Origin: Hydrangea macrophylla
Taxonomy: Eukaryota; Streptophyta; Magnoliopsida; Cornales; Hydrangeaceae
Assembly: GCA_033977485.1 (NCBI GenBank)
Contig: CM066983.1
Coordinates: 67,566,010 to 67,630,009 of the forward strand
Direction: 5' to 3'
DNA: 64,000 bases
Below are positions 23,592 through 35,200 of this stretch, one piece after another (position 1 is the first letter of the stretch; each line of letters starts with the position of its first letter). Under the pieces are notes generated by a model. That model searched no databases and was not told where the DNA came from. It saw only the letters and a program-made list of their open reading frames with translations. The position numbers were made by a program, and so were the translations under genes.

Positions 23592-24122
23592 GTTTAAAGG
23601 GAAAACCGAAACATAGAGTGGTTTGATAGACATGCACAAAATTGAGTTCTCACTCATTGTCTATCCCTATAGTGCATGTGCATGTGCATGTGCATGAAAC
23701 TCATGACATGTATGAGGTTGAGTAGTTTACAACTCTTAATGAGTTCTATAGCCATTATTGGTGGGATGTTAGAGTCATGAGAACATCGTTGATAGACTCA
23801 CCTATTTGAGTATGGAAGTGGGGCCGCTTTCTATGAGAATTGGGCTAATTCTCTAGAGCGCTCAAGAAGCTGGGATCTAGCACATAGCCGCTAACGTGCT
23901 ACCTTTGAAGCTCCAAACAAAGTGCCGAAAAATTATGTATGTGATGCAATACCTTGTATCCCCAAAGCAATCATAGTTCAAGATATTGTTACTACTGGCT
24001 TTGTGCAAGGATTGTTGAACCCTAAGTGAGGGTTCAAGTCATTGGCACCTTTATTATGGATAAGTTTTTTATCATTACCCAAATTTATTAATATTTTATT
24101 TTTATTAAAATAAGTGGAGGAA
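23592..24122 (+). other. Copia 3' untranslated region and polypurine tract
   Basis: Non-coding sequence with a GTGCAT triplication near 23670-23693. It ends in the purine-rich tract AAGTGGAGGAA immediately before the 3' LTR, in the position expected for plus-strand priming. Confidence 0.75.
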
Positions 24123-24776
24123 TATTATAATATTTTAATAAAAAAATAATATACTTTTAATTATTTAAAGTACTAAATTTCTTGCAACAGTTCAATGACT
24201 ATTCAAAGCATTTTAGTCTATATGGGTAAACACGTTTTTATTTTTATTGTGCATTGAAGTCAGATAATTATATGAGTTTATTTGTTTAAAGTTACTACCC
24301 AACGAATACTACTTTCAATTGTACAATAAAGTTTTCCATTGACTAATAAAAGCTATTTCCAACTTAGATATACAAAGCATTCCTTAACTAATAGTATATA
24401 TATTCATGTGTGTAAAACGTAGAAAGATAGAGATCACTTTTATCTCCTTCTTGATGTTGTCTTATACACAATCTGTTTTCTTTCAGAAAGCCATATATGA
24501 CAATTATTTTAGTTATTATTTTTATAAGCTTTGTTTGGGTAAAGAAGGCACAAGAGAGGACTTTTTGCTTATTGAGTTGTGCAGACTTGATATGCCTACA
24601 GCAAGGGTGGCTGGGCTGTTGTTTCCCAGGGACGGCATGCCAAAGTTCTACTGCACCGGTTAAATCTGTAGAGGACGCGTATCGTCTCAAGAGAGCAAAT
24701 CACGCCTCATCTTGGTCACCCTCTCATCGATTATATTGGTGGAATTGGAGTTTTTTTCCTATTATATTCTCCAACA
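24123..24776 (+). repeat. 3' LTR of the copia element
   Basis: It aligns with 18943-19544 over its whole length, begins TATTATAAT (a change from TG) and ends CTCCAACA. It is followed by the duplicated target CTTTA. Confidence 0.85.
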
Positions 24777-26284
24777 CTTTATGCTTCAAAGGTGGTGTTC
24801 TTAGGCTGTGGATAGATAGTAGAGAAGAAGCCATGAAGTTGAGTTGATGGACTTTTATATATGCTCTCTATTTATAGCCAAGTATCCTCAATATATGATA
24901 GAAAGGCAATGATAAAGTGACCTGCAGTGTCATGGAATTTTCATGGAACTAATTAGGTCATGTGATTTTTCGGTCCAATTGCATTCTTCTATTTTTTTTC
25001 CCCGTCAATTACTACTATTAGTTTACTTATAATGAGTCATTTTTTCATGGAACTATTTTTTTTCTCTGTTTCTTTGTATGTTACTATTTAAATTCAATTA
25101 AACAAAGGGCAACAAATGTTCATGTAGATGAAAAAGAGATTGTTAGCTAGCCCCCTTATTTAAAGTGTGACTAAAAAAAAGTAATGTTATCGTTCCAATT
25201 TTTATAAAGTTTCAAATGTTATGTAAGTGTAATCACATTCAGTGGATTAATTTGTTGTATCATGAGTACCGTTGCCACAGAATATTGTACCACTATTATA
25301 ATATTTGAGATATTCTAAACTAAGTAACCATAATGTTTATTGTAAAAATTGAATTTAAACTAACAGCTGCCACCTAGCTACTCATTTATGAATCTCTATC
25401 ACACCATGTAGCCACAATATGCATGTATCAGCACAAAATGCATGAATATGAAGTATAATAAAACATAAAGTGTCATAACTGATATTAGTTTGTTAAGTAA
25501 GTTTAATATGGATCTTTCCCTCGAAGATCATGATGACATTAAAGTTAGGTGGTTTTGCATGTTTGATTAACATAATATTGTGGTTACTAAACTTTCATTA
25601 ACAAACTCAATTTTTAGCATATGTGCATGATAGTGGGACTACATGCAAATTAATGTATTCGGACTAGAGGTCATTTTCAAATTTTTATGGTCACACAATC
25701 ACATAAGTTCGGAACAAAAATTTGAAAAACAAATGAGAACCCACGGGTAACAGTCACTCATTTGATTATATTTTAAAACATAAACAAACGTGCATTTTAG
25801 TTAAAAGATCATAGATATTAACTTGGCCACCTTCTATGAAAATAGACGGGCTATGGTGAGTAATAGTTAACCCTATTAATTTTTGAGGAAAAAAATTTTA
25901 CATGGCAAAAAAAATTGTTTATGTGTAAGATTTTGTCCCAAATGTATGTTGCCTCGTCATGTATTTCTCTCATTATCTTTTTTTTTAATCGCTTTTCAAT
26001 TTAGTCCAACTAAGATTGTTCTAAAATCGGTCAATCTTAACAGATTATAATAAGCTATATATCAATCCTATGATTAAAAAAAAAACGGTGATATTAAACC
26101 AATTTTTTACCCACAAATGTATATAAATATACCCAAAAAAAAAAATTTATTGCCTCAGGATAGCGCACCCAAATAGCTTCGCTACTGTATACACACCCCT
26201 CCAATCTCAGCCCCGGTCCCTATTAAAAAAATCTTGACACCACCTTTGCATCTGTTTGAAGTGACTGAAATTATCTATCTATAC
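24777..26284. other. AT-rich intergenic DNA
   Basis: No coding region or structured repeat recognised over about 1.5 kb. Confidence 0.5.
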
Positions 26285-26318
<34 letters not shown>

Positions 26319-26322
26319 ATAT
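26285..26322. repeat. (TA)n/(TG)n microsatellite
   Basis: TA run turning into a TG run, then TATATAAG. Confidence 0.9.
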
Positions 26323-26453
26323 AAGAATGTTGCCATTGCCTCGAACACTTCTTCATCTAAAACTGTTATCGAGAATCATTCAGGAAAAGGTGAGTTCCAT
26401 GGCGATATGACATATAATCTTATATCAAACCTTATATATATAAGAAGGGAAAT

Positions 26454-26600
26454 CATAATGCCAGAGCCATTTTCTTTAATGCCAGAGCAAATTCTAACAC
26501 TTTTTTATTTGTAACGGTAAAAATCCGTTAGTAATGTTAAAAATCCGTTAGAAAAATTGTGGGTTGATCTGGCATTAAAGAAAATTGCTCTGGCAATATG
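26454..26600. mobile_element. 147-bp MITE with about 33-bp inverted termini
   Basis: The left arm, CATAATGCCAGAGCCATTTT and onward, pairs with the right arm ending GCTCTGGCAATATG with few mismatches. The loop carries GTAACGGTAAAAATCCGTTAG and a second AAAATCCGTTAG, related to the AACGG/CCGTT motifs of the CACTA elements in this window. I cannot define a convincing target duplication. Confidence 0.7.
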
Positions 26601-27150
26601 AGCAGCCTATAAGAATCTAGCAGCTGAAATGTAATTTAGTCAATTATCATACTGTCCTTCTGCATCTTCTCAAGACCATAATACCCCTTCACTGTACCTT
26701 AATTACGTGTATATCGTGGTACTAATCATAATGATACATTGATTTGTGTGAGGATAATTATGTCATTTCAGATTATTCCTTATATATACAAGAATCTAGC
26801 AGCTGAAACCTGACTTAGTCAATTACTATACTGCCCTTCTGCATCTTCTCAAGACCATAATACTAGTTCTTCACTATACCTTAATTACGTACATATCGTG
26901 GTACTCATCATAATGATACATTGATTTGTGTGAGGGTAATTATGTCATTTCAGATTATTCCTTATATATATATATATATATATAAGAATCTAGCAGTTGA
27001 AACCTGACTTAGTCAATTACCATACTGCCCTTCTGCATCTTCTCAAGACCATAAGACCCCTTCACTATACCTTAATTACGTGTATATCGTTGTACTCATC
27101 ATAATGATTTATTGATTTGTGTGAGGGTAATTATGTCATTTTAGATTATT
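26601..27150. repeat. Three tandem copies of a ~180-bp unit
   Basis: Each unit starts AAGAATCTAGCAGCTGAAA, includes CTTCTGCATCTTCTCAAGACC and ends GTCATTTCAGATTATT followed by TATA repeats. The copies are very similar, which points to recent amplification. They probably belong to the Helitron-like element that ends at 27907. Confidence 0.85.
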
Positions 27151-27211
27151 ATTACATTCAAGTCAGCTTTTGAAATTTTTTTTAATACAGTATGAGGTTT
27201 CAATCAATAAT

Positions 27212-27665
27212 CTTGTGTCTAATTACATTTGGGTCAACAATTTTTGGGATATTTATTATTCACTTCAAAAAAAGTCAAAAAAATGCGGGTATTTTGGCGA
27301 CTATTTAGGAATTGGTCACTTATATTTACAATTTGCTCAACTTCTTCTCTCAAATTTAGGATTCATATATTATAATATGTGTAATTGCATTTGGGTGAGC
27401 AAGTTTTGGGATATTTAATATTCACTTCAAAAAAAGAAAAAAAAGTGGCTATTTTAATGACTATTTATGAATTGGTCACTAATATTTACAATTTGGTCAA
27501 CTTCTTCTCTCAAATTTAGGATTCATATATTATAATATGTGTAATTGCATTTGGGTGAGCAAGTTTTGGGATATTAATTATTCACTTCAAAAAAAGTAAA
27601 AAAAAATGGCTATTTAAGAATTGGTCACTAATATTTACATTTTGGTCAACTTCTTCTCTAAAATT
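27212..27665. repeat. Three tandem copies of a ~160-bp unit
   Basis: The phrase ATTTGGGT(C/G)A(A/G)CAA followed by TTTTGGGATATT recurs about every 160 bp (near 27228, 27389 and 27549), with the shared segment GGTCAACTTCTTCTCTCAAA. The short open frame across it is an artefact of the repeat. Confidence 0.85.
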
Positions 27666-27879
27666 TATATATTTAGGAATTTGTCATTAATATACCAAAA
27701 TTCACTTGTACTCAAATCTCATACCAAATTCATATCTTATACTCAAATGCATAGAAATAAAATAAACTTATATCCATATCTTATACTCCAATGCATACAA
27801 ATAATAAACTCATATATATGCTTTAAAATACGAAATGATGAAAACAAAAAGACAAAACAGCTAATAAGAGGGGATTGGC

Positions 27880-27907
27880 ATGTGCATCGCACGTACCGGG
27901 TCCCTAG
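27880..27907 (+). mobile_element. Helitron-like 3' terminus
   Basis: ATGTGCATCGCACGT forms a short hairpin (stem with a 3-nt loop). Thirteen bases later comes CTAG, followed by T. A hairpin 10-13 nt from a CTRR end next to T is the defining 3' structure of plant Helitrons. The 5' end (TC after A) is not certain. The tandem repeats at 26601-27665 would be the body, about 1.5 kb, with no Rep/helicase gene. Confidence 0.5.
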
Positions 27908-28016
27908 TAATAGTATAAGGTTGATTAAATTTGTATGGCATTGTCCAAATTTCCATGTACATGTAGTACGTAAATGCACTTAATTTGAAGCAGTTAGTGA
28001 CAAAATGGATACCAGT

Positions 28017-29081
28017 CTAGTAGAGCGCCGGGCCCGGACAGTTTCAATCTCAAATTTATAAAGAAATTTTGGGAGTTGCTCAAGTCTGACATCATAAAAA
28101 TGTTTTCCCATTTTCATAATGTGGGAAAGTTACCGAATGGGTGTAATTGTTTCTTTAATGCTCTGATTCCAAAAGAAAAAGGTGATGGTAGTTTGAGATA
28201 CTATAGGCCAATAAGTCTGATCGGCAGTGTGTATAAGATTGTTTCGAAGGTGTTGGCTAACCGGTTGAAAGGTGTAATGGAGCTTGTAATTAGTGAAAAT
28301 CAGATGGCCTTTGTTGGTGGGCGTCAAATTATCGATAATTTGCTTATTGCTTCAGAGATGGTTGATGTGATGAAGAAAAGCCGAGAGGGAGGACTATTAT
28401 ATATTGAAGGTGGACTTCGAGAAGGGCTACGATTCTGTTGATTGGAACTTCTTGGATTATATGATAAGCAGCATGGGGTTCGGTCAGAAGTGGAAATCAT
28501 GGATATGGGAGTATATTTCCACTATGAGTGTATCGATTCTGGTAAATGGTTCTCCCACTGATCAATTCCAAATGGAGCGTGGTCTGAGGCAAGGTGTCCC
28601 AATTTTACCATTTTTGTTTAATATAGTAGCTGAAGGTTTGAGTGGTTCAATTAAAAGAGCAATTGAGTTTAATTTTATGGAGGGCGTTGAATGTGGGAGG
28701 AGGGATGTTAAAATTTCCCATTTACAGTTTGCCGATGATACTCTAATTTTTTCACAAGCTTTTGAGAGGTGCTTAATTTATACTAAGAGGGTTCTCAAAT
28801 GTTTTGAAGTCGTGTCTGGCCTAAAAGTGAATTTTTCTAAAAGTTGTGTGGTTGGATGTGGCATTGATGAGGATTTAGTGGCTACATGGGCTAATGATAT
28901 TGGGTGTAAGGTGAGTTCTCTTCCATTGAAATGCCTTGGTATACCATTAGGAGCGAATCCTTCTCGTATTTCAACATGGAATCCGGTAGTAGCAAAGTTT
29001 GAGAATCATTTGGCCTCTTGGAAAAGGAATTTTTTTATCAATGGGAGCTCGAGTTACTTTATTAAAGTCTGTGTTAAGTAA
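28017..29081 (+). pseudogene. LINE reverse transcriptase
   Basis: Two overlapping frames (28076-28441 and 28404-29081) carry the conserved blocks NALIPKEKGD, YRPISLIGSVYKIVSKVLAN, ENQMAFVGGRQIIDN, then VDFEKGYDSVDWNFLD (fingers and palm, with the catalytic D replaced by E in DFEK), GLRQGVPI and the active site FADDTLIF. The frameshift near 28420, inside the first palm motif, and later breaks make it non-functional. Confidence 0.88.
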
Positions 29082-30370
29082 TATGACCCTATATTTTTTC
29101 TCGTTGTTTAAAGCTTCGGCAGCAGTGATATCAAAATTGGAAAGAATTCAGAAAGGTTTTCTTTGGGGTGGGTGTGTGGGTAAAAGAAAATTTCATTGGG
29201 TTAATTGGGAGGTGGTTAGACAAAGAAAGGCTAAAGGAGGTATTGGAATAGGAAGTCTGGAGGCAAAAAATTAGGGTTTTTTTAGCTAAATGGTTGTGGA
29301 GGTTTGGAAATGAACCTTCCCATTTATGGAAAATAGTAATATGTGGGAAATGCAGATTGAATAGGCTTAGCCTGATTCTGGATGTGTCTTGTGTTCGTAG
29401 GCCATCAATTCTAAAAGGGTGGATTAAAGCTTTTGACGGGTCCAACGGGTACTCTGAAGTCCTTAAAGAATGATTTGGATTATCCTTGGGTAAAGGGAAT
29501 CAATTAAGATTTTGGAATGATATTTGGGTTGGTGATCTGCCGCTTAAAGTGGCTTACCCACGAATATTTGCATTGGCAATAGTAAAGGAGGGTAATGTTC
29601 AGAGTTTTGGGTCATGGCAGGGGTCGATTTGGATTTGGAATATTGATCTTAGAAGGAGATGTTTCAGTTGGGAATTAAATCAGTGGAATAAGATGCTATC
29701 TTGTCTTAACTCGGCAAAGTTATGTTCTACCTTCGATGATAGAGTGGTGTGGAAATTTGATCTTAAAGGGAGGTTTTCAATCAAATCTTTTTGTAGTGCT
29801 TATGAGGATAGGTTTGCTGTTATAGACATGGTGTTAAAATCTGTATGGGGTGGTCCATCACCACATAAAGTTGAAATGCTTGTGTGGATGCTTTTAAAAG
29901 GTAGGATAGCTGTTAAAATGAATTTGTATAGATTGGGCCTAAGTCTCGAAAATAATGTAGCATGTGCTTTATATGGGGAGGATGTCGAGGACGTTGATCA
30001 TCTTTTCCTCCAATGTTCTATCATTTGGAATATGGTTATGGGGTGGTGGCAGGTCAAGGGAGTTGTTTCAGATTCTATCCATAAATGGTGGTGGCAGTGG
30101 GCTGTTTTGTGTCCTGAGGCTTGTTTTAGAGTAGCTTGGAAGGTTGCTTTTTTCGCTACGAGTTGGTCAATATGGTTGGAAAGGAATGAGTTGATATTTA
30201 AAGGTAGTCATCTTAATGTCAAAAAGGTAGCTGATTTGATAAAACTAAGAGTTGCTACTTGGTTGAAATCTAAGGTTGGAGTATCAATTTCAATTAATGA
30301 TTGTTTACTTAATGTGGTTGAAGCATCTTCTCTTGGGATTAAGATTAATCGCTCTGTTGTAGTGGAATGA
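29000..30370 (+). pseudogene. LINE ORF2 C-terminal region with zf-RVT domain
   Basis: The frame at 28999-29274 (LFKASAAVISKLERIQKGFL, KFHWVNWEVV) is followed after a break by 29486-30370, with QLRFWNDIWVG, WKFDLKGRFSIKSF and the cysteine-rich ALYGEDVEDVDHLFLQCSII, typical of zf-RVT in plant LINEs. The 294-codon frame is open, but its metal-binding cysteines are incomplete. Confidence 0.8.
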
Positions 30371-30810
30371 TCTTCGCCTAAACAAGGGTGGCTAAAGTTC
30401 AATGTTGATGGTTCGGCTATCGGTAAACCTGGGCCAGCGGGGATCGGAGGTGTTCTGAGAGATCATCTGGGCCAGATTTGGGTTATGTTTTCTAAAAATG
30501 TAGGGGTTTTAGATTCTAATGCAGCGAAATTCCTTGCATTATTGAGGCAGTGATGCTTTTTTCATCAGATCCGCGATGCATGGAACATGGATTGATTATC
30601 GAAAGCAATTCAAAGGTCGTAATAGCTTGGATGGCAAATGGAGGCAATAAGATATGGAAATTTAATTTTCAGATTAATGAATTGTGGAATCTATGGTCTA
30701 AACTAAAAGCAGTTAAGTTTATTCATACTCTTCGTAGTGCTAATGGTATAGCTGATTATTTGGCCAAGACTGGAGTGGACAGACCTAGTCCTTTCGTGTT
30801 ATGGATATAA
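30371..30810 (+). pseudogene. LINE RNase H domain
   Basis: FNVDGSAIGKPGPAGIGGVL is the first strand with its catalytic D. After a frame break near 30540 the C-terminal part continues with LIIESNSKVVIAWM and LRSANGIADYLAKTG (second and last acidic motifs). The presence of RNase H places the element in the plant L1 group that acquired this domain. Confidence 0.8.
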
Positions 30811-32919
30811 AGTAAGCTTGTGGAGTTCTTTTGCGTTGGAATTCCTGTGGGTTATACCATGTGTTTGGGAATTTCTGATCTGGTTAATCTACCAACTGTT
30901 GGTCTTTTGTTTTGTTTTGGTTCTGGGGGTGTGTTTTTTTTTTTTTTGTGTGTGTGTGTGTCTCATGAGTAATTTATTGTAAGTGTCATCTTCATGTTTT
31001 CTTCGCTCTTCTCACTGTTTCTATTTGGTTCCTTGTGTTGTCTTTAGTGGTCTTGTGGTCTTCCCCTGCTATAAATTTTTTTTAATATCTTGTCTCCTTT
31101 TCATGCCTTTTTCTTTCTGGGTCTATTTTGTTTGTGCTCCTTTTGCTTTTTTCTTTTTTGAGGGGTTTTGGTGTGTGTTTTTGGGTTGTCCTTGTGGGAG
31201 TGGGGGGATCTGATCCTGTGTTGATGTGAGCTTCGTATCTTTTGGCTGATCGATTTCTTGATTGTTTGTCTTAATTTTTTCTTATCTGGTTATTGAAATA
31301 CTGAGGCACGAGGTGTGGAATCAGGAGACAACAATGAATATTTTGTCATCAATTGGGAGTTCTCTTGTTGATCATTTGGTGGTTCGATTCGATCAAATTA
31401 TGATGGATTCGACAGAAAAATTTGATCTCCGCCAATATCCATTTGCTTTTCAAAGGAAATCTGTTGTATCTGTGGGGTTATTAACATTATGCTGTTGTTA
31501 CATAAGAGTTGTGAGATTGTGTTTGCTGGGGTTGCTATGGAATTTTGTAATCTCTGGGATTTGTCTTCAGTGTATCTAAGCTATGTTTCATGGCAGTGTT
31601 CTATAGATCAGGGGAGATGCTAATTCATTGGGGTTTTTTAATGTTGTGTTTATTACACTAGGTTTGTTTATTAGATAATGATGGAATCATGATCGAGCTA
31701 CTGATCGAATTCTCAGATTGGTCATGATCATGGTGGTTTTCTTTGTGGAGAGGGATGATGTGGGGTAGGGGCAGCTACGTGGGCGTTGGATAGGTTTAAG
31801 TTGATAGGTTTGGTTCAAGTTGATATGGGGTGTCTTGTGGTCATGTGTTAATCTCTGGGGGTATTTATCTATTTGCCGAGGTTTGTCTAGCATTGAGTTT
31901 GGTGTGTGCTTCTTTTCTTATTGAGTTATAAGTTCAGTGTGAGTTATTCATTTCGTGTGGTGTGTTTTTTGGGGTTCTCCTCTGGGAGTGTGCGTAGGGT
32001 GTGTTTTCTTGTAATGCGGCTTTCCAGCGACAAAATTTGTTCTTTGAATTCCAGCTAGTGTGTTGTTCTCTACTTCTGAAATGTTTGAAGAAATGCTCTT
32101 TGTTAGTTTCTGTGCTACGATCTAGAAAAAAAAAAAAAAAAAAAAGAAGATATAATGATAAATTTGAAGGCTGACACAATGGTTTGTAGCTGCATTATTT
32201 GAAAGAGATTTTTGGTTAGTTTGGGTCTTGGCTTGCGGATCTTTTATTCCTATGTTCTGATTTCAATATGTTGCTACAATTCTTGGTGGTGTATGATGGG
32301 TGATATGACATTGGAGACGTTATGGTGTTCCTTAGTTGTTGCTGTATTGATGGTAGCCAAGAATTGGAGAGGGTTGTATTTATGATAAAAGTTCTACAAA
32401 AAATGGGCTTTGGTAGTGAATCGAGGATGCTGCTGGTATTTATCTTGGAGTAGAGGCAAGTGAATGCTGGGTTGTATATGGGATCAAATGGGGCAGCAAT
32501 TTTGGAAACCTTGTCGGCACAAGTAAAATCCGTATTATGCTGCTTTGTCTGTTGCTTTGATGCTGCTTTTCCACTATCGTGTGCGGCTCTCCATGTTTTG
32601 TTGCTGTTTATTCCATGAGGCCTGATGCTAATTTCTTTGCTGATTATCATGATGAGGTTAGGAGTCTAGATTTGGTGTTCTTTTGTGTTTTTCATGGGTT
32701 GCTGAGTCTGGTTAGGAAAGCTTGAGGTTTTAAATTGTTTCGATCAAGGGAGTTACTAGTTTCTTTTCATTTATGTATTTCCCTTGATAATTGGTTGTAA
32801 AGGGTGCTTGGGGGATCTAGTATTTGGGTGATAAGATTGGTATTTCAACTGTATGGGGGAGTGTATCTTACATTGCCTAGTTGGCATTTTAATAAAGTTG
32901 ATTTGTTGTTCAAAAAAAA
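30811..32919 (+). other. LINE 3' untranslated region
   Basis: About 2.1 kb of T/G-rich DNA without coding capacity that I can support. It ends with a short A-run. The internal A20-type run near 32128 could mark an older 3' end or a nested insertion. Confidence 0.6.
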
Positions 32920-33240
32920 AGTAAGCATCTACAATTCTTGACATTTGTTATTTTATTAGCAGCTACATCATAATTTTAAACCAATAATTTGCAGTACATA
33001 ATTGAGAAAAAAAAAGACTCCAGACATGGAGAAAAGCACCAACAACTTGTAGCAGTTGCACTTCTTTGTATTTTTACTATCATATTTATTTTGTTTTTTT
33101 CTTTCTTTATATATATATATATATACATTTTTTTCTCCTTATTCTCATTCTTTTATGTATCATCATTGTATTTATCACTTTTTGTTTAGAGTTTTTAATT
33201 TCTTCTTCTTTTTAAATATAAAATTTCTTTTTCTTTTTGT

Positions 33241-33965
33241 CGACTAGTATATATAAAATACAAAGCCAAATCTCTTCATCTAAAGTACCACTTGGTATTT
33301 TAGTTGTTTTTCTTTTTGCCACATAGGATTCTCTAATATTTCCATTTTTTTTTCTTTTCATTTTTTTTTCTTTTTTTAATTTTTGCATCAATTGAATGTG
33401 TCCTCTCTTTTACTAAATCACCTCCTATTCTCAATACTTCACAATTTTTACTTATTTTACTTTTTAACTAGAGTTTTGTCCTTTTAAGTAATAGTTAAAT
33501 TACTCAAGAAATGAGTATTGGAAAAAAAAAAAAAGGAGAAATTATGAGAGAAGGTTTGAAGTATTTTTTTTTATGTCTCTTTTATAAATTGTATAAATAT
33601 ATACATATATGTTATATATAAAAGAAATATATACATATATATGTATATATATTTATGTTTATACATTTATATATGAGTGTGTATATATATATATATAGAG
33701 AGAGAGAGAGAAGGGAAATAGAGAAGCATTGGGAATAGAAGGTGATTTGGGAAAAGAGAGGACACATTCAATTGATGCAAAAAAAATGAAAAAAGAAATA
33801 AAAAAAAATGGAAAAGGTAGAGAATCTATGTGGCAAAGAGAAAAAAACTAAAATGCCAAGTGACAATCTAGATGAAGAGATTTGACTTTGTCTTTTATAT
33901 ATATATACTCCGTATACAGATAACAGAAGGACAAAACTCCAGTTAAAAAGTAAAATAAGTAAATA
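33241..33965. repeat. Imperfect inverted repeat with ~190-bp main arms
   Basis: The left arm near 33246-33432 (CCAAATCTCTTCATCTA, GCATCAATTGAATGTGTCC) is the reverse complement of the right arm near 33720-33905. A further block, TTACTTATTTTACTTTTTAA at 33449-33468, lies to the right of the left arm. Its partner lies at the far right end (near 33941-33960), so the order of blocks is not simply mirrored. The middle is TA-rich. This is a hairpin-forming MITE or foldback relic. Superficial ORFs here are low complexity. Confidence 0.75.
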
Positions 33966-34085
33966 TGTACACGTTACTTCCTCTATTTTTTTTTGTTTTT
34001 ATTTCTGGTTTTCTTTGTTGTTTTTGTGTGTTATACTCTATATATGAATTGGTGCACATATGAAATAGCTCTTTCTTCTCAATCT

Positions 34086-34530
34086 TTGTTAACAATATAC
34101 CGGATTTTGTTGATATTCGTTGGCTTGGGGGAATTTTTCAAGCAATTTGGCAAAGTGACTGATGTTTTATCTCACATAAAAAGAATATGGGTGGAAGAAA
34201 ATATGGTTTTGTTGATTCGAAAAGAAAATTGATGCTCTTGAGGCAATGAAGAGGTGCAATGGGGTGTGGCTACACAACAACAAAATGGGTGTTACTATGG
34301 TAAGATTTGAAGGTAATATGACACTGAACAACAAAGACAGAATGGAGTCTCATACTCAAAAGAATGGAGATGTAATGAAAAATCTGGTGAATAGAGAAAG
34401 AAAGGACAACAATTGGGTGAGTGTAGACACGCCAATTTTGACCAGACTTTCGAACCTAAGGAGAATTACCTTTGGATACAATGATGATATTGTCTGGTGC
34501 GCTTTGACGGTCTTCAAAAACTTTTCATGA
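34086..34530 (+). pseudogene. LINE ORF1-type RRM relic
   Basis: Pieces in shifting frames read FFKQFGKVTDVLSHIKR, GGRKYGFVDS and LEAMKRCNGVWLHNNKMGV followed by TMVRFEGN. The same RRM pattern (GGRKFGF and V.MARFE) is in the LINE ORF1 at 6158-6466. The frame is broken at least twice. It is an isolated ORF1 fragment and not part of the LINE at 28017, from which it is separated. Confidence 0.55.
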
Positions 34531-35100
34531 ACTTTGAAAAGCTTTTTAATCAATTTTATTTTAAGAAGACAATGAATAGATCTTCAAGGGCAAGTTTCCA
34601 CGATTTATCGAGTATTTGATATGTGTGGTAAGGAAATTAGAGCGTTCGGGATAACAGAGATTCAAAGAAAGAAGGTTTAGAAGCTCAAAATCATCATTTT
34701 TATTTTATTATTATTTTAAAAGGAGAAAAACAAAAAAAATTGTAATACCCTATATTTTTAGTAATTATTAATACAATAAGATTCCGTATACTTTCCCTGA
34801 CCATACTTAAAGTTTCACTTTCAATCGATCAAAGTGCTCTCAAGCGATCGAGAGTTTCAATCTTCAAGCGATCGAACCTTGTTCAATCGATTAAAACCCT
34901 ACCGACCTGAATTTATGACGTGGTCCCCACTTCAATTGATCAAATCGGTCTGAATTGATCAAATATGGCTGATCTACTCTCAAGCGATCAAAGAAGCTTC
35001 AATCGATCAAACGTAACTGCACTGGACATTTTACCTTGCTCTTCCCTTTCCCTATATGTATAGTATTGTATGTGTGAGGGTTGGTTGCTGAACCAGAGAT

Positions 35101-35103
<3 letters not shown>

Positions 35104-35151
<48 letters not shown>

Positions 35152-35200
35152 TGTGTGTGGGTGTGTGTGTATGTGTGTGTGTGTGTGCGCTTGTGTTTGA
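35104..35200. repeat. (GA)n then (GT)n microsatellite
   Basis: About 22 GA units followed by GT units, then TATACACAC. Open frames translated across it are repeat artefacts. Confidence 0.95.

Larger units (their letters stand above)
18943..24776 (+). mobile_element. Ty1-copia retrotransposon, complete but decayed
   Basis: The two LTRs are bounded by the 5-bp target duplication CTTTA (18938-18942 and 24777-24781). Between them lie gag, protease, integrase, reverse transcriptase and RNase H in Ty1-copia order. Stops and frameshifts interrupt the polyprotein in at least six places. The LTRs differ by many substitutions and one block of about 50 bp, so the insertion is old. I do not see a canonical initiator-methionine primer site directly after the left LTR. 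Confidence 0.9.
28017..32919 (+). mobile_element. LINE retrotransposon (L1 type), 5'-truncated
   Basis: The element begins inside the reverse transcriptase (APGPDSFNLKFIKKFWE) and runs through the RT, the zf-RVT region and RNase H. A long T/G-rich 3' untranslated region follows, ending TTTTAATAAAG...GTTCAAAAAAAAA at 32919. The ORF has several frameshifts and stops. I find no clear target duplication. A second A-run lies at 32128-32147 inside the 3' region. Confidence 0.8.

Noticed and set aside
31262..31579. 105-codon frame downstream of the LINE RNase H
   Set aside because: It lies in the LINE 3' untranslated region with no family match. I treat it as chance.
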